Assembly (NCBI RefSeq): GCF_000737245.1
Contig: NZ_JPQU01000017.1
Location: 62,001 to 126,000, forward strand
DNA: 64,000 nucleotides
Origin: Pseudomonas syringae
GTDB lineage: Bacteria > Pseudomonadota > Gammaproteobacteria > Pseudomonadales > Pseudomonadaceae
Direction of reading: 5' to 3'
Below the pieces are notes generated by a model. It saw only the letters and a program-made list of their open reading frames with translations. It ran no database searches and was not told the DNA's origin. Within the stretch, counting starts at the first letter, position 1. Every line of letters begins with the position of its first letter. Below are positions 51,996-61,075 of the stretch, piece by piece. A program made the translations under genes and the position numbers.

Positions 51996-54900
51996 GCACT
52001 CTGAACTGGCCACGTGGGCTGAAAATCTTCGGGCTGGGCCTGCTGGCAATCGTGATGTTGCTGCTGGTCAGCCTGTGGCTGTTGTTGTTTACCGAGTCGG
52101 GAAGTCGCTGGTCGCTGGCCCGTGTTCCAGGCTTGCAGGTGGAGAACTTCAATGGTCGGCTGGGTGGCATGTGGAGTGCTGGCCGACTGGTCTGGCAGCA
52201 GGGCGCGACCCGTGTAGAACTTGATGCCCCGGAACTGGAGTGGTCGCCGGGCTGCCTGCTGAAAATGACCTTGTGCATCGACCGTTTGCAAGCGACTCAG
52301 GTCCGCTTGCAACTGACTCCGGGCGCCGAGACAACCGACAGCGGCCCGATCACCTTGCCCGATCTCAAGTTGCCCTTGGCAATCCAGTTGGGTGACGTGA
52401 ATATCGGCAGTCTGCAATTGGACGGCGCTGAGCAGTTTCGTGATCTGCAAATGGCTGCCCACTGGACGGCTGAAGGATTGCGGCTCGATAACGTACATAT
52501 GCAGCGCGATGATCTGGTGCTGGATCTGGCCGGGCTGCTTCTGCCCTCGGGCGACTGGCCATTGAAGGCCACCGGGTTGTTGAAGTTGCCCGATCAGGAC
52601 GGCAAGCCCTGGGCATTGAATCTCGATATCCAGGGTGAGCTGCTCAAGACGCTGCAACTTGAAGGCATCAGCAGTGGTTACCTGCAGGGGCTGCTCAAAG
52701 GTGAGCTACAGCCGCTGGCAGACAACCTGCCCGCACAGCTACGAATCAGCGCCGAGGACTTCAAGGCAAGTTCGGCGTTGCCCGATACCTTGCAACTCGA
52801 TCAGTTGGTCATTGATGCCAAGGGCGATCTAAATTCTGGTTATGCCCTGCTGGGTTCGGCAAGCCTGCCGGCGGAGCAGGGGCCCGTTGCTCTTGTGCTC
52901 AACGGTCGTGTGGATGCCAAGGGTGCAACTATCCAGGCGCTGGATCTGAGTGCCAGCCCGCAACAGCGTCTTAGTCTGAACGGCGCGCTGAATTGGGAGC
53001 AGGGCCTGCGTGCCGAGGCAAAACTGAACTGGCTGGACTTTCCCTGGCATCGCTTGTATCCAGCCATCGAAGAGCCGCAAGTAGCGCTGCGCAAGTTCAG
53101 CGGTGAGGTGTCGTACACCGACGGCAAATACCTGGGCAACTTCGACGCCAATCTTGACGGTCCCGCTGGTGCGTTCAGTGTGACCAGCCCTTTCAGTGGC
53201 GACCTGACTCAAATCTTTTTGCCGCAACTGGAGATGGTTGCCGGTCAAGGTAAGGCCACCGGTCACCTGAACCTGCAGTTCGCCGAGGGTATCGCCTGGG
53301 ATACAGCGCTGGATCTGAGCGCCATTGACCCTGCCTACTGGGTGGCGCAAATGCCAGGCACGCTGGCAGGCCCTTTGCGTAGTAAAGGTCAGTTCAAAGA
53401 CGAGCAATTGAGCCTCAACGCTGACCTCGATCTGAAGGGTCGACTACGCGGCCAGCCGGCGGCTCTGCAGGTCAAAGCCGATGGCGAAGGCGAAAAATGG
53501 AACGTCGGAGCGCTGGAAGTTCGTCTGGGGGACAACCGGATCCAGGGCAGTGGCAACCTGCAGCAACGTCTCCTCGCACAGCTGGACATCAATATGCCAC
53601 GGCTGGGTCAGCTGTGGCCTGGGCTGCAAGGTCGGGTCAAAGGTCGTCTCGATGTCGCGGGCACGCTGCAAGCGCCACAAGGCAATCTGGGTTTGCAGGG
53701 CTCGCAACTGGCGTTTCAGGACAACCGCCTGCAGAGCCTGAATCTCACAGCCCGACTCGACAATGCGCAACGCGCTGATATCGACGTCAAGGGCAGTGGT
53801 ATTCAGCTGGGTGACAAGCAATTGGGGACGCTCGTTGTCGATGCTCAGGGAGACATCAAGCGTCAACAAGTGAAGCTCGACCTGCAAGGCCCGCTGCTCA
53901 AATTGGCTTTGGCACTGGACGGCACGCTGGACAAAGGCGACTGGCGTGGACGATTGGCCAGTGGCAACGTGCAAACCGGCGGGCAAAACTGGCGTCTGCA
54001 GCAAGCCGCAAGGTTGGAGTGGCTGGCAGATGGCAAAGTGAATTTCGGTGCTCATTGCTGGGTTTCCGGTCCCGCCAGCCTGTGTGGCGAGGATCAGCGT
54101 CTGATGCCCGAGCCGCGTCTGCGTTACCACTTGAAGAACTTCCCTCTAGAAAGCCTGGCGCAATGGCTGCCCAAGGACTTTGCCTGGAAAGGCTCGCTCA
54201 ATGCTGATGTACAGCTTGATGTTCCCGCTGCCGGGCCAAACGGGCAGATCATGGTGAATGCGAACGGTGGCACGCTGCGGATCAGGGATAAGGACCAGTG
54301 GCTGGAGTTCCCCTATCAAACCCTGGTGCTCAACAGCAAGTTGACACCCAAGCTCATCGACAGCCGGCTGGATTTTCAAGGGGGCAAGCTCGGCACCTTG
54401 CAGGTTGCCGCGCAGATTGATCCCTTGGCTAAGAACAAGACATTGAACGGCAGCTTCAACCTCAGCGGACTGGATCTGTCCATCGCCCGGCCGTTCGCGC
54501 CCATGGTGCAGAAACTCAGCGGCAAGCTGAACGGCAGCGGGCGATTGTCTGGTGATCTACTGGCACCGCAGGTTAATGGCAACGTGGTGCTCAGTGGTGG
54601 CGAGGTTTCTGGCCCTGAGTTGCCCATGAGCCTGCAGGATTTGCAGATACAGGCGCTGATTGCGGGAGAGAACGTGACCCTCGATGGCAAATGGCGCAGT
54701 GGTCAAACCGGGCAGGGAACGCTGGGAGGCCAGATCGGCTGGGGTAAGGCACTGGTTGTGGATGTGAGCGTCAAGGGCACGCGTTTACCAATCAGTGTTG
54801 AACCCTACGCCACTCTCGAAGCTGCACCTGACCTGAAAATCTCCATGAAAGAAGGCCGTCTTGGCATCTCCGGCAAAGTGCTGATTCCCAAGGGTGATAT

Positions 54901-55681
54901 CACCATCCGACAACTGCCGGCTTCAACCGTCAAATTGTCGGGGGACACGGTCATTGTGGGGCAGCAGACAGAGGAGGGGGCGCCGCCGCTGGCAATGTCC
55001 ATGGATATTGACGTGCAAGTGGGTCAGGAGAAGCTCAGTTTCACAGGGTTCGGGTTAACGGCCGATCTGGCCGGGCGTGTCCATATTGGTGACAACATGG
55101 ACACACGTGGTGAGCTGAATCTGAACAACGGCCGTTATCGCGCTTATGGTCAGCGTCTGACCATTCGCAAGGCGCGGATTCTGTTTGCCGGCCCTGTGGA
55201 TCAGCCCTACCTGGATGTCGAAGCCATTCGCCAGACCGACGATGTGATTGCCGGCATTCGATTGTCCGGCAGTGCCGAGCAGCCCACGACTACCGTTTTC
55301 TCCGAACCAGCAATGAGCCAGGAGCAGGCGCTGTCGTACCTAGTGCTGGGACGGCCGCTGAATAATACCGGCGAAGACAGCAACATGATGGCGCAGGCTG
55401 CACTGGCGCTGGGGCTGGCGGGTAGCGAATCCACCACCGGCAAGCTGGCCCAGAATCTTGGGATCAAGGATTTTGAACTGGATACTGCCGGGTCTGGCGA
55501 TAAAACCAATGTGGTCGCCAGTGGCAAAATCACCGACAAATTGAGCCTGCGTTACGGCGTTGGTGTGTTTGAACCAGCTAACACCATCGCCTTGCGGTAC
55601 ATGCTGAGCAAGAGGGTCTATCTGGAGGCGGCCAGCGGCTTGGCCAGTTCTCTGGATATTTTCTATAAGCGGGATTTTTGA
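51992..55681 (+). CDS. tamB: Translocation assembly protein TamB
   Basis: A 1229-residue AsmA-like lipid-transfer bridge from the inner membrane to TamA. An N-terminal anchor ([21 protein letters not shown]) is followed by a long beta-taco built of repeats ([19 protein letters not shown] and others) and the C-terminal DUF490 domain from about 850 ([61 protein letters not shown]), ending in the short beta-strand end LDIFYKRDF, which resembles an outer-membrane targeting signal. GTG start overlaps the tamA stop, implying coupled expression. Length typical for Pseudomonas. Confidence 0.96.
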   Translation: MSTLNWPRGLKIFGLGLLAIVMLLLVSLWLLLFTESGSRWSLARVPGLQVENFNGRLGGMWSAGRLVWQQGATRVELDAPELEWSPGCLLKMTLCIDRLQATQVRLQLTPGAETTDSGPITLPDLKLPLAIQLGDVNIGSLQLDGAEQFRDLQMAAHWTAEGLRLDNVHMQRDDLVLDLAGLLLPSGDWPLKATGLLKLPDQDGKPWALNLDIQGELLKTLQLEGISSGYLQGLLKGELQPLADNLPAQLRISAEDFKASSALPDTLQLDQLVIDAKGDLNSGYALLGSASLPAEQGPVALVLNGRVDAKGATIQALDLSASPQQRLSLNGALNWEQGLRAEAKLNWLDFPWHRLYPAIEEPQVALRKFSGEVSYTDGKYLGNFDANLDGPAGAFSVTSPFSGDLTQIFLPQLEMVAGQGKATGHLNLQFAEGIAWDTALDLSAIDPAYWVAQMPGTLAGPLRSKGQFKDEQLSLNADLDLKGRLRGQPAALQVKADGEGEKWNVGALEVRLGDNRIQGSGNLQQRLLAQLDINMPRLGQLWPGLQGRVKGRLDVAGTLQAPQGNLGLQGSQLAFQDNRLQSLNLTARLDNAQRADIDVKGSGIQLGDKQLGTLVVDAQGDIKRQQVKLDLQGPLLKLALALDGTLDKGDWRGRLASGNVQTGGQNWRLQQAARLEWLADGKVNFGAHCWVSGPASLCGEDQRLMPEPRLRYHLKNFPLESLAQWLPKDFAWKGSLNADVQLDVPAAGPNGQIMVNANGGTLRIRDKDQWLEFPYQTLVLNSKLTPKLIDSRLDFQGGKLGTLQVAAQIDPLAKNKTLNGSFNLSGLDLSIARPFAPMVQKLSGKLNGSGRLSGDLLAPQVNGNVVLSGGEVSGPELPMSLQDLQIQALIAGENVTLDGKWRSGQTGQGTLGGQIGWGKALVVDVSVKGTRLPISVEPYATLEAAPDLKISMKEGRLGISGKVLIPKGDITIRQLPASTVKLSGDTVIVGQQTEEGAPPLAMSMDIDVQVGQEKLSFTGFGLTADLAGRVHIGDNMDTRGELNLNNGRYRAYGQRLTIRKARILFAGPVDQPYLDVEAIRQTDDVIAGIRLSGSAEQPTTTVFSEPAMSQEQALSYLVLGRPLNNTGEDSNMMAQAALALGLAGSESTTGKLAQNLGIKDFELDTAGSGDKTNVVASGKITDKLSLRYGVGVFEPANTIALRYMLSKRVYLEAASGLASSLDIFYKRDF

Positions 55682-55717
55682 TCTTTGGGCTGCCACTTGC
55701 CCACGATGAAACCAATG

Positions 55718-55813
55718 CCTGTGGGAGCGAATTCATTCGCGAAGGCGATTGCACTGCCGACGCAGAAGTATCGAGCCTGCGGGCCTCTTCGCGAATGAAT
55801 TCGCTGCTACAGG
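55718..55813. repeat. REP inverted repeat, GAATTCATTCGCGAA family
   Basis: 27-base arms at 55718-55744 and 55787-55813 with one mismatch, loop 42 bases. Same family as at 19972 and 43669. It lies between tamB and tpx, which run in the same direction, so REP placement is not limited to convergent gene pairs. Confidence 0.93.
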
Positions 55814-55917
55814 TCAGGCATCCTCCGTACAAGATTAGTGATTCAGCATCTAGGTCCTTCAACGCTTTCATGGTTAACTTCCCGGTTTCACCCTCCCTCG
55901 AAAAAAGGACTCAGTTC

Positions 55918-56418
55918 ATGGCTCAAGTGACTCGCAGAGGCAATCCTGTCCAAATCAACGGCGAACTACCGAAAGTCGGCGCAGCAGCGCCGGCGTTCAA
56001 ACTGGTCGGTGGTGATCTGGCTGACGTGACCCTGGCTGACTTTGCCGGCAAGCGCAAAGTGCTGAACATCTTCCCGAGTGTCGATACCCCAACCTGCGCC
56101 ACCTCCGTGCGCAAATTCAATGCCCAGGCCAGCGAGTTGAACAACGCGGTGGTTCTGTGCATTTCTGCGGATCTGCCGTTTGCTCAGGCGCGCTTCTGCG
56201 GTGCCGAAGGGCTGGAAAACGTGAAAAACCTATCCACCATGCGCGGTGCGCAGTTCATGGTTGACTACGGCGTTGCCATTGCCGATGGCCCGATGGTTGG
56301 CTTGACCACCCGCGCGGTAGTGGTTCTGGATGAGAACGACAAAGTCCTGCACAGCGAACTGGTCCCGGAAATTGGTCAGGAGCCAGACTATGATGCGGCG
56401 CTGGCTGTCCTGAAGTAA
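55918..56418 (+). CDS. tpx: Thiol peroxidase (tpx)
   Basis: A 166-residue atypical two-Cys peroxiredoxin that reduces lipid and alkyl hydroperoxides using thioredoxin. The peroxidatic Cys60 is in [12 protein letters not shown] and the resolving Cys94 in [10 protein letters not shown]. The start at 55918 ([16 protein letters not shown]) is the family's usual N terminus; a longer upstream frame has none of its conserved residues. A GGACTCAG sequence lies before it. Ends with an intrinsic terminator at 56435. Function sure. Confidence 0.97.
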   Translation: MAQVTRRGNPVQINGELPKVGAAAPAFKLVGGDLADVTLADFAGKRKVLNIFPSVDTPTCATSVRKFNAQASELNNAVVLCISADLPFAQARFCGAEGLENVKNLSTMRGAQFMVDYGVAIADGPMVGLTTRAVVVLDENDKVLHSELVPEIGQEPDYDAALAVLK

Positions 56419-56434
56419 CACTTGGCAACACTTG

Positions 56435-56467
56435 AACGGCCTGAATATATTCAGGCCGTTTTCGTTT
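56435..56467 (+). terminator. Terminator of tpx
   Basis: AACGGCCTGAA and TTCAGGCCGTT (56435-56445, 56450-56460) form an 11-bp stem with a TATA loop, followed by TTTTCGTTT. A strong intrinsic terminator that isolates tpx from the efflux operon. Confidence 0.9.
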
Positions 56468-56578
56468 ACGCTTCATGTGTTTAATAAAAGTAAGGGCAAA
56501 GTAAATTGCCGGTAAAGCCGCTTTGCTTGTCACGCATCTGTGCTTATTGTTCAGCCTCCTGAAGAAGCCCCATCCGCA

Positions 56579-57889
56579 ATGGTTGATTTATTCATGCAAT
56601 CGTCTGGCCCCCGTAGTTCCCGTCGCTGGCTCATCAGTCTGCTGATACTTTTGGTTATCGCCGGTTTGTGCTGGTGGCTGTGGCCGACCTCTGCGCCGCA
56701 TAAAGAAGGCAGCGGTCGTAAAGCCGGTAATGCAGCTCAAGGAAGTGTGGCTCGGCCAGGTTTCGGTGGTTCTACGGTTGCCGTACCGGTGCGGGTTGCC
56801 CCTGCAGTTCTGGGGGATTTTCCGATTTATTACAAAGCCCTCGGCACCGTGACGGCGATGAACACCATCAACGTGCGCAGCCGGGTAGCGGGGGAGCTGG
56901 TCAAGATCAACTTCCAGGAAGGGCAGATGGTCAAGGCCGGCGATCTGCTGGCTGAAATAGATCCGCGTAGTTACCAGATTGCGTTGCAACAGGCTGAAGG
57001 CACACTGGCGACCAATCAGGCGCTGCTCAAGAATGCTCAACTGGATGTTCAGCGTTATCGCGGGCTGTATGCCGAGGACAGTATCGCCAAGCAGACGCTG
57101 GATACCGCCGAGTCGCTGGTCAATCAGTATCAGGGCACGATCAAGACCAACCAGGCTGCGGTGGGCGACGCGAAACTGAATCTGGAATTTACCCGTATCC
57201 GCGCGCCGATTGCCGGGCGGATCGGTCTCAAGCAGCTGGACGTGGGTAACCTCGTGGCTGCCAACGACACCACGGCGCTGGTGGTCATCACCCAGACCAA
57301 GCCGATTACGGTAGCGTTCACCTTGCCGGAGAAGGACTTGTCCAGCGTAATCGCCCGTTATCGCAGTGGCGACAAGCTGCCGGTGGAGGCCTGGGACCGT
57401 AGCGATCTGAAGCAGCAGGCCGATGGCGTGCTGGCCAGCCTGGACAACCAGATTGACGTAGCCACCGGTACGTTGAAATTCAAGGCCCGGTTCGATAACC
57501 AGAATGAAGTGCTGTTCCCCAACCAGTTCGTCAATGTGCACCTGCTGGCCGACACCCTGAAGCAGGCGGTGTTAATCCCGACCGCCTCGGTGCAGTTCGG
57601 GAATAACGGCACGTTCGTTTATGTCATGGATGGCGACAAGAAGGTCAAGGTCCGCGAGCTCAAGACCGGCGCCAGCAATGAACAGTCGACGGTAGTCAGC
57701 CAGGGCCTGGCGGCCGGTGATCGGGTGGTGCTGGAAGGCACAGACCGCCTGCGTGACGGGGCCGACGTCGAAGTGGTCAGTGACAGCAAGGATGTACCGG
57801 CAGGTCCTGGTCAGCAGTTGCAAGGCAAACCTGGCAAAAACACCGATGAATCGGCTTCGGCCGGGAAGGCGGAAAACGATCGCGCATGA
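56579..57889 (+). CDS. mdtA: RND efflux periplasmic adaptor MdtA/MuxA
   Basis: A 436-residue adaptor that links the MdtB/MdtC pumps to an outer-membrane channel. N-terminal anchor [21 protein letters not shown], then a barrel-sandwich domain ([34 protein letters not shown]), an alpha-helical hairpin ([25 protein letters not shown]), and a C-terminal beta-barrel plus membrane-proximal domain. Several in-frame starts exist; ATG 56579 ([11 protein letters not shown]) resembles other Pseudomonas MdtA starts, with GTG 56540 and ATG 56594 as alternatives. The last bases overlap mdtB (ATGA). Confidence 0.92.
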   Translation: MVDLFMQSSGPRSSRRWLISLLILLVIAGLCWWLWPTSAPHKEGSGRKAGNAAQGSVARPGFGGSTVAVPVRVAPAVLGDFPIYYKALGTVTAMNTINVRSRVAGELVKINFQEGQMVKAGDLLAEIDPRSYQIALQQAEGTLATNQALLKNAQLDVQRYRGLYAEDSIAKQTLDTAESLVNQYQGTIKTNQAAVGDAKLNLEFTRIRAPIAGRIGLKQLDVGNLVAANDTTALVVITQTKPITVAFTLPEKDLSSVIARYRSGDKLPVEAWDRSDLKQQADGVLASLDNQIDVATGTLKFKARFDNQNEVLFPNQFVNVHLLADTLKQAVLIPTASVQFGNNGTFVYVMDGDKKVKVRELKTGASNEQSTVVSQGLAAGDRVVLEGTDRLRDGADVEVVSDSKDVPAGPGQQLQGKPGKNTDESASAGKAENDRA

Positions 57890-60800
57890 ACATCTCCAGA
57901 CTGTTCATCCTGCGTCCGGTCGCAACCACGCTGAGCATGCTGGCCATCGTACTGGCCGGTTTGATCGCTTACAAATTGCTCCCGGTTTCGGCACTGCCAC
58001 AGGTCGATTACCCGACTATTCGGGTGATGACCCTGTATCCCGGCGCCAGTCCCCAGGTGATGACCAGCGCAGTGACGGCACCACTTGAGCGTCAGTTCGG
58101 GCAAATGCCCGGTCTGACCCAGATGGCGTCCACCAGTTCTGGCGGCGCATCGGTCATTACGTTGCGTTTCAGTCTCGACTTGAATATGGACGTGGCCGAG
58201 CAGGAAGTGCAGGCGGCGATCAATGGCGCGACCAACCTGTTGCCCAGCGACATGCCGGCCCCACCGGTCTATAACAAGGTCAATCCGGCCGATACCCCGG
58301 TGCTGACCCTGGCTATTACGTCGAAAACCATGCTGCTGCCCAAGCTCAACGATCTGGTCGATACGCGCATGGCGCAGAAGATCTCCCAGATCAGCGGCGT
58401 CGGCATGGTCAGCATCGCCGGTGGACAACGCCAGGCGGTGCGGATCAAGGTCAATCCCGAGGCGCTGGCCGCCAATGGCTTGAACCTGGCAGACGTACGC
58501 ACTTTGATCGGTGCGTCCAACGTCAACCAGCCCAAGGGTAACTTTGACGGTCCGACCCGGGTCTCGATGCTGGATGCCAACGACCAGCTCAAGTCGCCGG
58601 AAGAGTATGCCAACCTGATTCTGGCCTACAGCAACGGTGCGCCGCTGCGGCTCAAGGATGTGGCTGAGATTGTTGACGGCGCCGAGAACGAGCGTCTGGC
58701 AGCCTGGGCCAATGAAAATCAAGCGGTTCTGCTCAATATCCAGCGCCAGCCGGGTGCCAACGTGATTGAGGTGGTGGATCGCATCAAGGCTTTGCTACCG
58801 AGCATCACCGATAACCTGCCGGCCGGACTGGATGTTGTGGTACTGACTGACCGCACCCAGACTATTCGTGCCGCAGTGACCGACGTGCAACATGAATTGC
58901 TGATCGCCATCGTCCTGGTGGTGTTGGTGACGTTCCTGTTTCTGCGTCGCTTCAGCGCGACGATCATCCCGTCGATTGCAGTACCGCTGTCGCTGGTCGG
59001 CACCTTCGGGGTGATGTATCTGGCAGGCTTTTCAGTCAACAATCTGACGCTGATGGCGATGACCATTGCCACCGGTTTTGTGGTCGATGACGCCATCGTG
59101 ATGCTGGAGAACATCTCCCGGCACATCGAGGAGGGTGAGTCGCCCATGCAGGCGGCGCTCAAGGGCGCGAAACAGATCGGCTTCACGCTGGTTTCCCTGA
59201 CCATCTCACTGATAGCGGTATTGATTCCATTGTTGTTCATGGCTGACGTTGTCGGGCGGCTGTTCCGCGAGTTCGCCATCACCCTGGCCGTGGCGATTCT
59301 GATTTCGCTGGTGGTGTCACTGACGCTGACGCCAATGATGTGCGCGCGACTGCTCAAGCGCGAACCCAAGGAAGAAGAGCAGGGTCGCTTTTATCGTGCC
59401 AGCGGTGCCTGGCTGGACTGGCTGGTCGAGGCGTATGGCAACAAATTGCGCTGGGTGCTCAAGCATCAGCCGCTGACCTTGTTGGTGGCCATCGCCACCC
59501 TCGCACTGACGGTGCTGCTCTACATGGTGGTGCCCAAAGGCTTCTTCCCGGTGCAGGATACCGGGGTGATTCAGGGCATATCCGAAGCGCCACAGTCGGT
59601 ATCCTTCGCCGCCATGGGCGAACGCCAGCAGTCACTGGCGAAGATTATTCTGCAGGACCCTGCGGTCGCCAGTCTTTCGTCCTACATCGGAGTCGATGGC
59701 GACAACACCACGCTCAACAGTGGGCGCTTGCTGATCAACCTGAAGCCCCATGCCGATCGCGACGTGACGGCAACTCAGATTATCCAGCGCCTGCAGCCGC
59801 AACTCGACAAGTTGACGGACATTCGGCTGTTTCTGCAGCCGGTGCAGGACCTGACCATCGAGGATCGGGTCAGCCGTACCCAGTACCAGTTCAGCATGTC
59901 GTCGCCTGACGCGGAAATGCTCAGCCTGTGGAGCGGGAAACTGGTGGACGCCTTGAGCAAACGCCCGGAATTGACCGACGTTGCCAGTGACCTGCAAGAC
60001 AAAGGGTTGCAGGTTTATCTGCTGATTGATCGGGACGCCGCCAGTCGCCTCGGGGTGACAGTGGCGAACATCACCGACGCTTTGTATGACGCGTTCGGTC
60101 AGCGGCAGATTTCCACGATCTACACCCAGGCCAGCCAGTATCGGGTGGTGTTGCAGGCCGCTTCCGGCAATGAGCTGGGCCCGCAGGCGCTGGAGCAGAT
60201 TCACGTCAAGACCACCGATGGCGCGCAGGTCAAGCTGTCCAGTCTGGCCAGGGTCGAACAGCGTCAGGCGCAGCTGGCAATCACTCACCTGGGGCAGTTC
60301 CCGGCGGTAATGATGTCGTTCAACCTTGCGCCGGATGTGTCGCTGGGTGCGGCGGTGGAGGTGATCGAGCAGGTGCAGAGGGACATCGGCATGCCTGCCG
60401 GGGTGCAGACCCAGTTCCAGGGCGCGGCGGAGGCTTTCCAGGCTTCGTTGTCCAGTACGCTGCTGCTGATTCTGGCGGCGGTAGTCACCATGTACATCGT
60501 GCTGGGTGTTCTATACGAAAGTTACATCCATCCCATCACCATTCTGTCGACCTTGCCGTCGGCCGCCGTTGGCGCGTTGCTGGCGCTGCTGATCAGCGGC
60601 AATGATCTGGGGATGATTGCCATTATCGGCATCATCCTGTTGATCGGCATCGTCAAGAAAAACGCGATCATGATGATCGACTTCGCGCTGGACGCCGAAC
60701 GTAACCGTGGCGTTGATCCTGAAACTGCGATCTATGAAGCGGCGCTACTGCGTTTCCGACCGATCCTGATGACCACCATGGCGGCGTTGTTCGGTGCTGT

Positions 60801-60981
60801 GCCACTGATGCTCGCCACCGGCTCCGGCGCTGAATTGCGTCAGCCGTTGGGATTGGTGATGGTCGGCGGACTGATGCTCAGTCAGGTACTGACCTTGTTC
60901 ACTACGCCAGTTATCTATCTCTATTTTGATCGTCTTGGACGCCGATTCCGGGGCTCCGAGCCAAAAGAGGTGGCGGTATGA
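57886..60981 (+). CDS. mdtB: RND efflux pump subunit MdtB/MuxB
   Basis: A 1031-residue proton-driven inner-membrane pump. Twelve membrane helices with the usual two porter repeats. It opens [22 protein letters not shown], carries the proton relay Asp pair in [14 protein letters not shown] (TM4 region), the family loop [12 protein letters not shown] and the TM10-TM12 segments [19 protein letters not shown] and [24 protein letters not shown]. Works as a heteromer with MdtC. 94 bases, an unusually long gap for this operon, separate it from mdtC, and this gap holds a repeat-like sequence. Confidence 0.96.
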   Translation: MNISRLFILRPVATTLSMLAIVLAGLIAYKLLPVSALPQVDYPTIRVMTLYPGASPQVMTSAVTAPLERQFGQMPGLTQMASTSSGGASVITLRFSLDLNMDVAEQEVQAAINGATNLLPSDMPAPPVYNKVNPADTPVLTLAITSKTMLLPKLNDLVDTRMAQKISQISGVGMVSIAGGQRQAVRIKVNPEALAANGLNLADVRTLIGASNVNQPKGNFDGPTRVSMLDANDQLKSPEEYANLILAYSNGAPLRLKDVAEIVDGAENERLAAWANENQAVLLNIQRQPGANVIEVVDRIKALLPSITDNLPAGLDVVVLTDRTQTIRAAVTDVQHELLIAIVLVVLVTFLFLRRFSATIIPSIAVPLSLVGTFGVMYLAGFSVNNLTLMAMTIATGFVVDDAIVMLENISRHIEEGESPMQAALKGAKQIGFTLVSLTISLIAVLIPLLFMADVVGRLFREFAITLAVAILISLVVSLTLTPMMCARLLKREPKEEEQGRFYRASGAWLDWLVEAYGNKLRWVLKHQPLTLLVAIATLALTVLLYMVVPKGFFPVQDTGVIQGISEAPQSVSFAAMGERQQSLAKIILQDPAVASLSSYIGVDGDNTTLNSGRLLINLKPHADRDVTATQIIQRLQPQLDKLTDIRLFLQPVQDLTIEDRVSRTQYQFSMSSPDAEMLSLWSGKLVDALSKRPELTDVASDLQDKGLQVYLLIDRDAASRLGVTVANITDALYDAFGQRQISTIYTQASQYRVVLQAASGNELGPQALEQIHVKTTDGAQVKLSSLARVEQRQAQLAITHLGQFPAVMMSFNLAPDVSLGAAVEVIEQVQRDIGMPAGVQTQFQGAAEAFQASLSSTLLLILAAVVTMYIVLGVLYESYIHPITILSTLPSAAVGALLALLISGNDLGMIAIIGIILLIGIVKKNAIMMIDFALDAERNRGVDPETAIYEAALLRFRPILMTTMAALFGAVPLMLATGSGAELRQPLGLVMVGGLMLSQVLTLFTTPVIYLYFDRLGRRFRGSEPKEVAV

Positions 60982-61075
60982 GGCGTAGCTATAAGCTTCA
61001 AGCTTCAAGCGGCAAGAGGGTTGTTCTCGACTTTTGCGCTTGCAGCTCGCAGCTTGCAGCCTGGAGCTGCTCCCA
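60982..61075 (+). repeat. Imperfect repeat/hairpin between mdtB and mdtC
   Basis: AAGCTTCAAGCTTCAAGC (60993-61010) forms short direct repeats and has an approximate inverted match in GCTTGCAGCTCGCAGCTTGCAG (about 61039-61060). In most genomes mdtB and mdtC abut or overlap, so this looks like a small mobile repeat inserted in the operon. Arm matching is imperfect and was checked only by eye. Confidence 0.5.
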
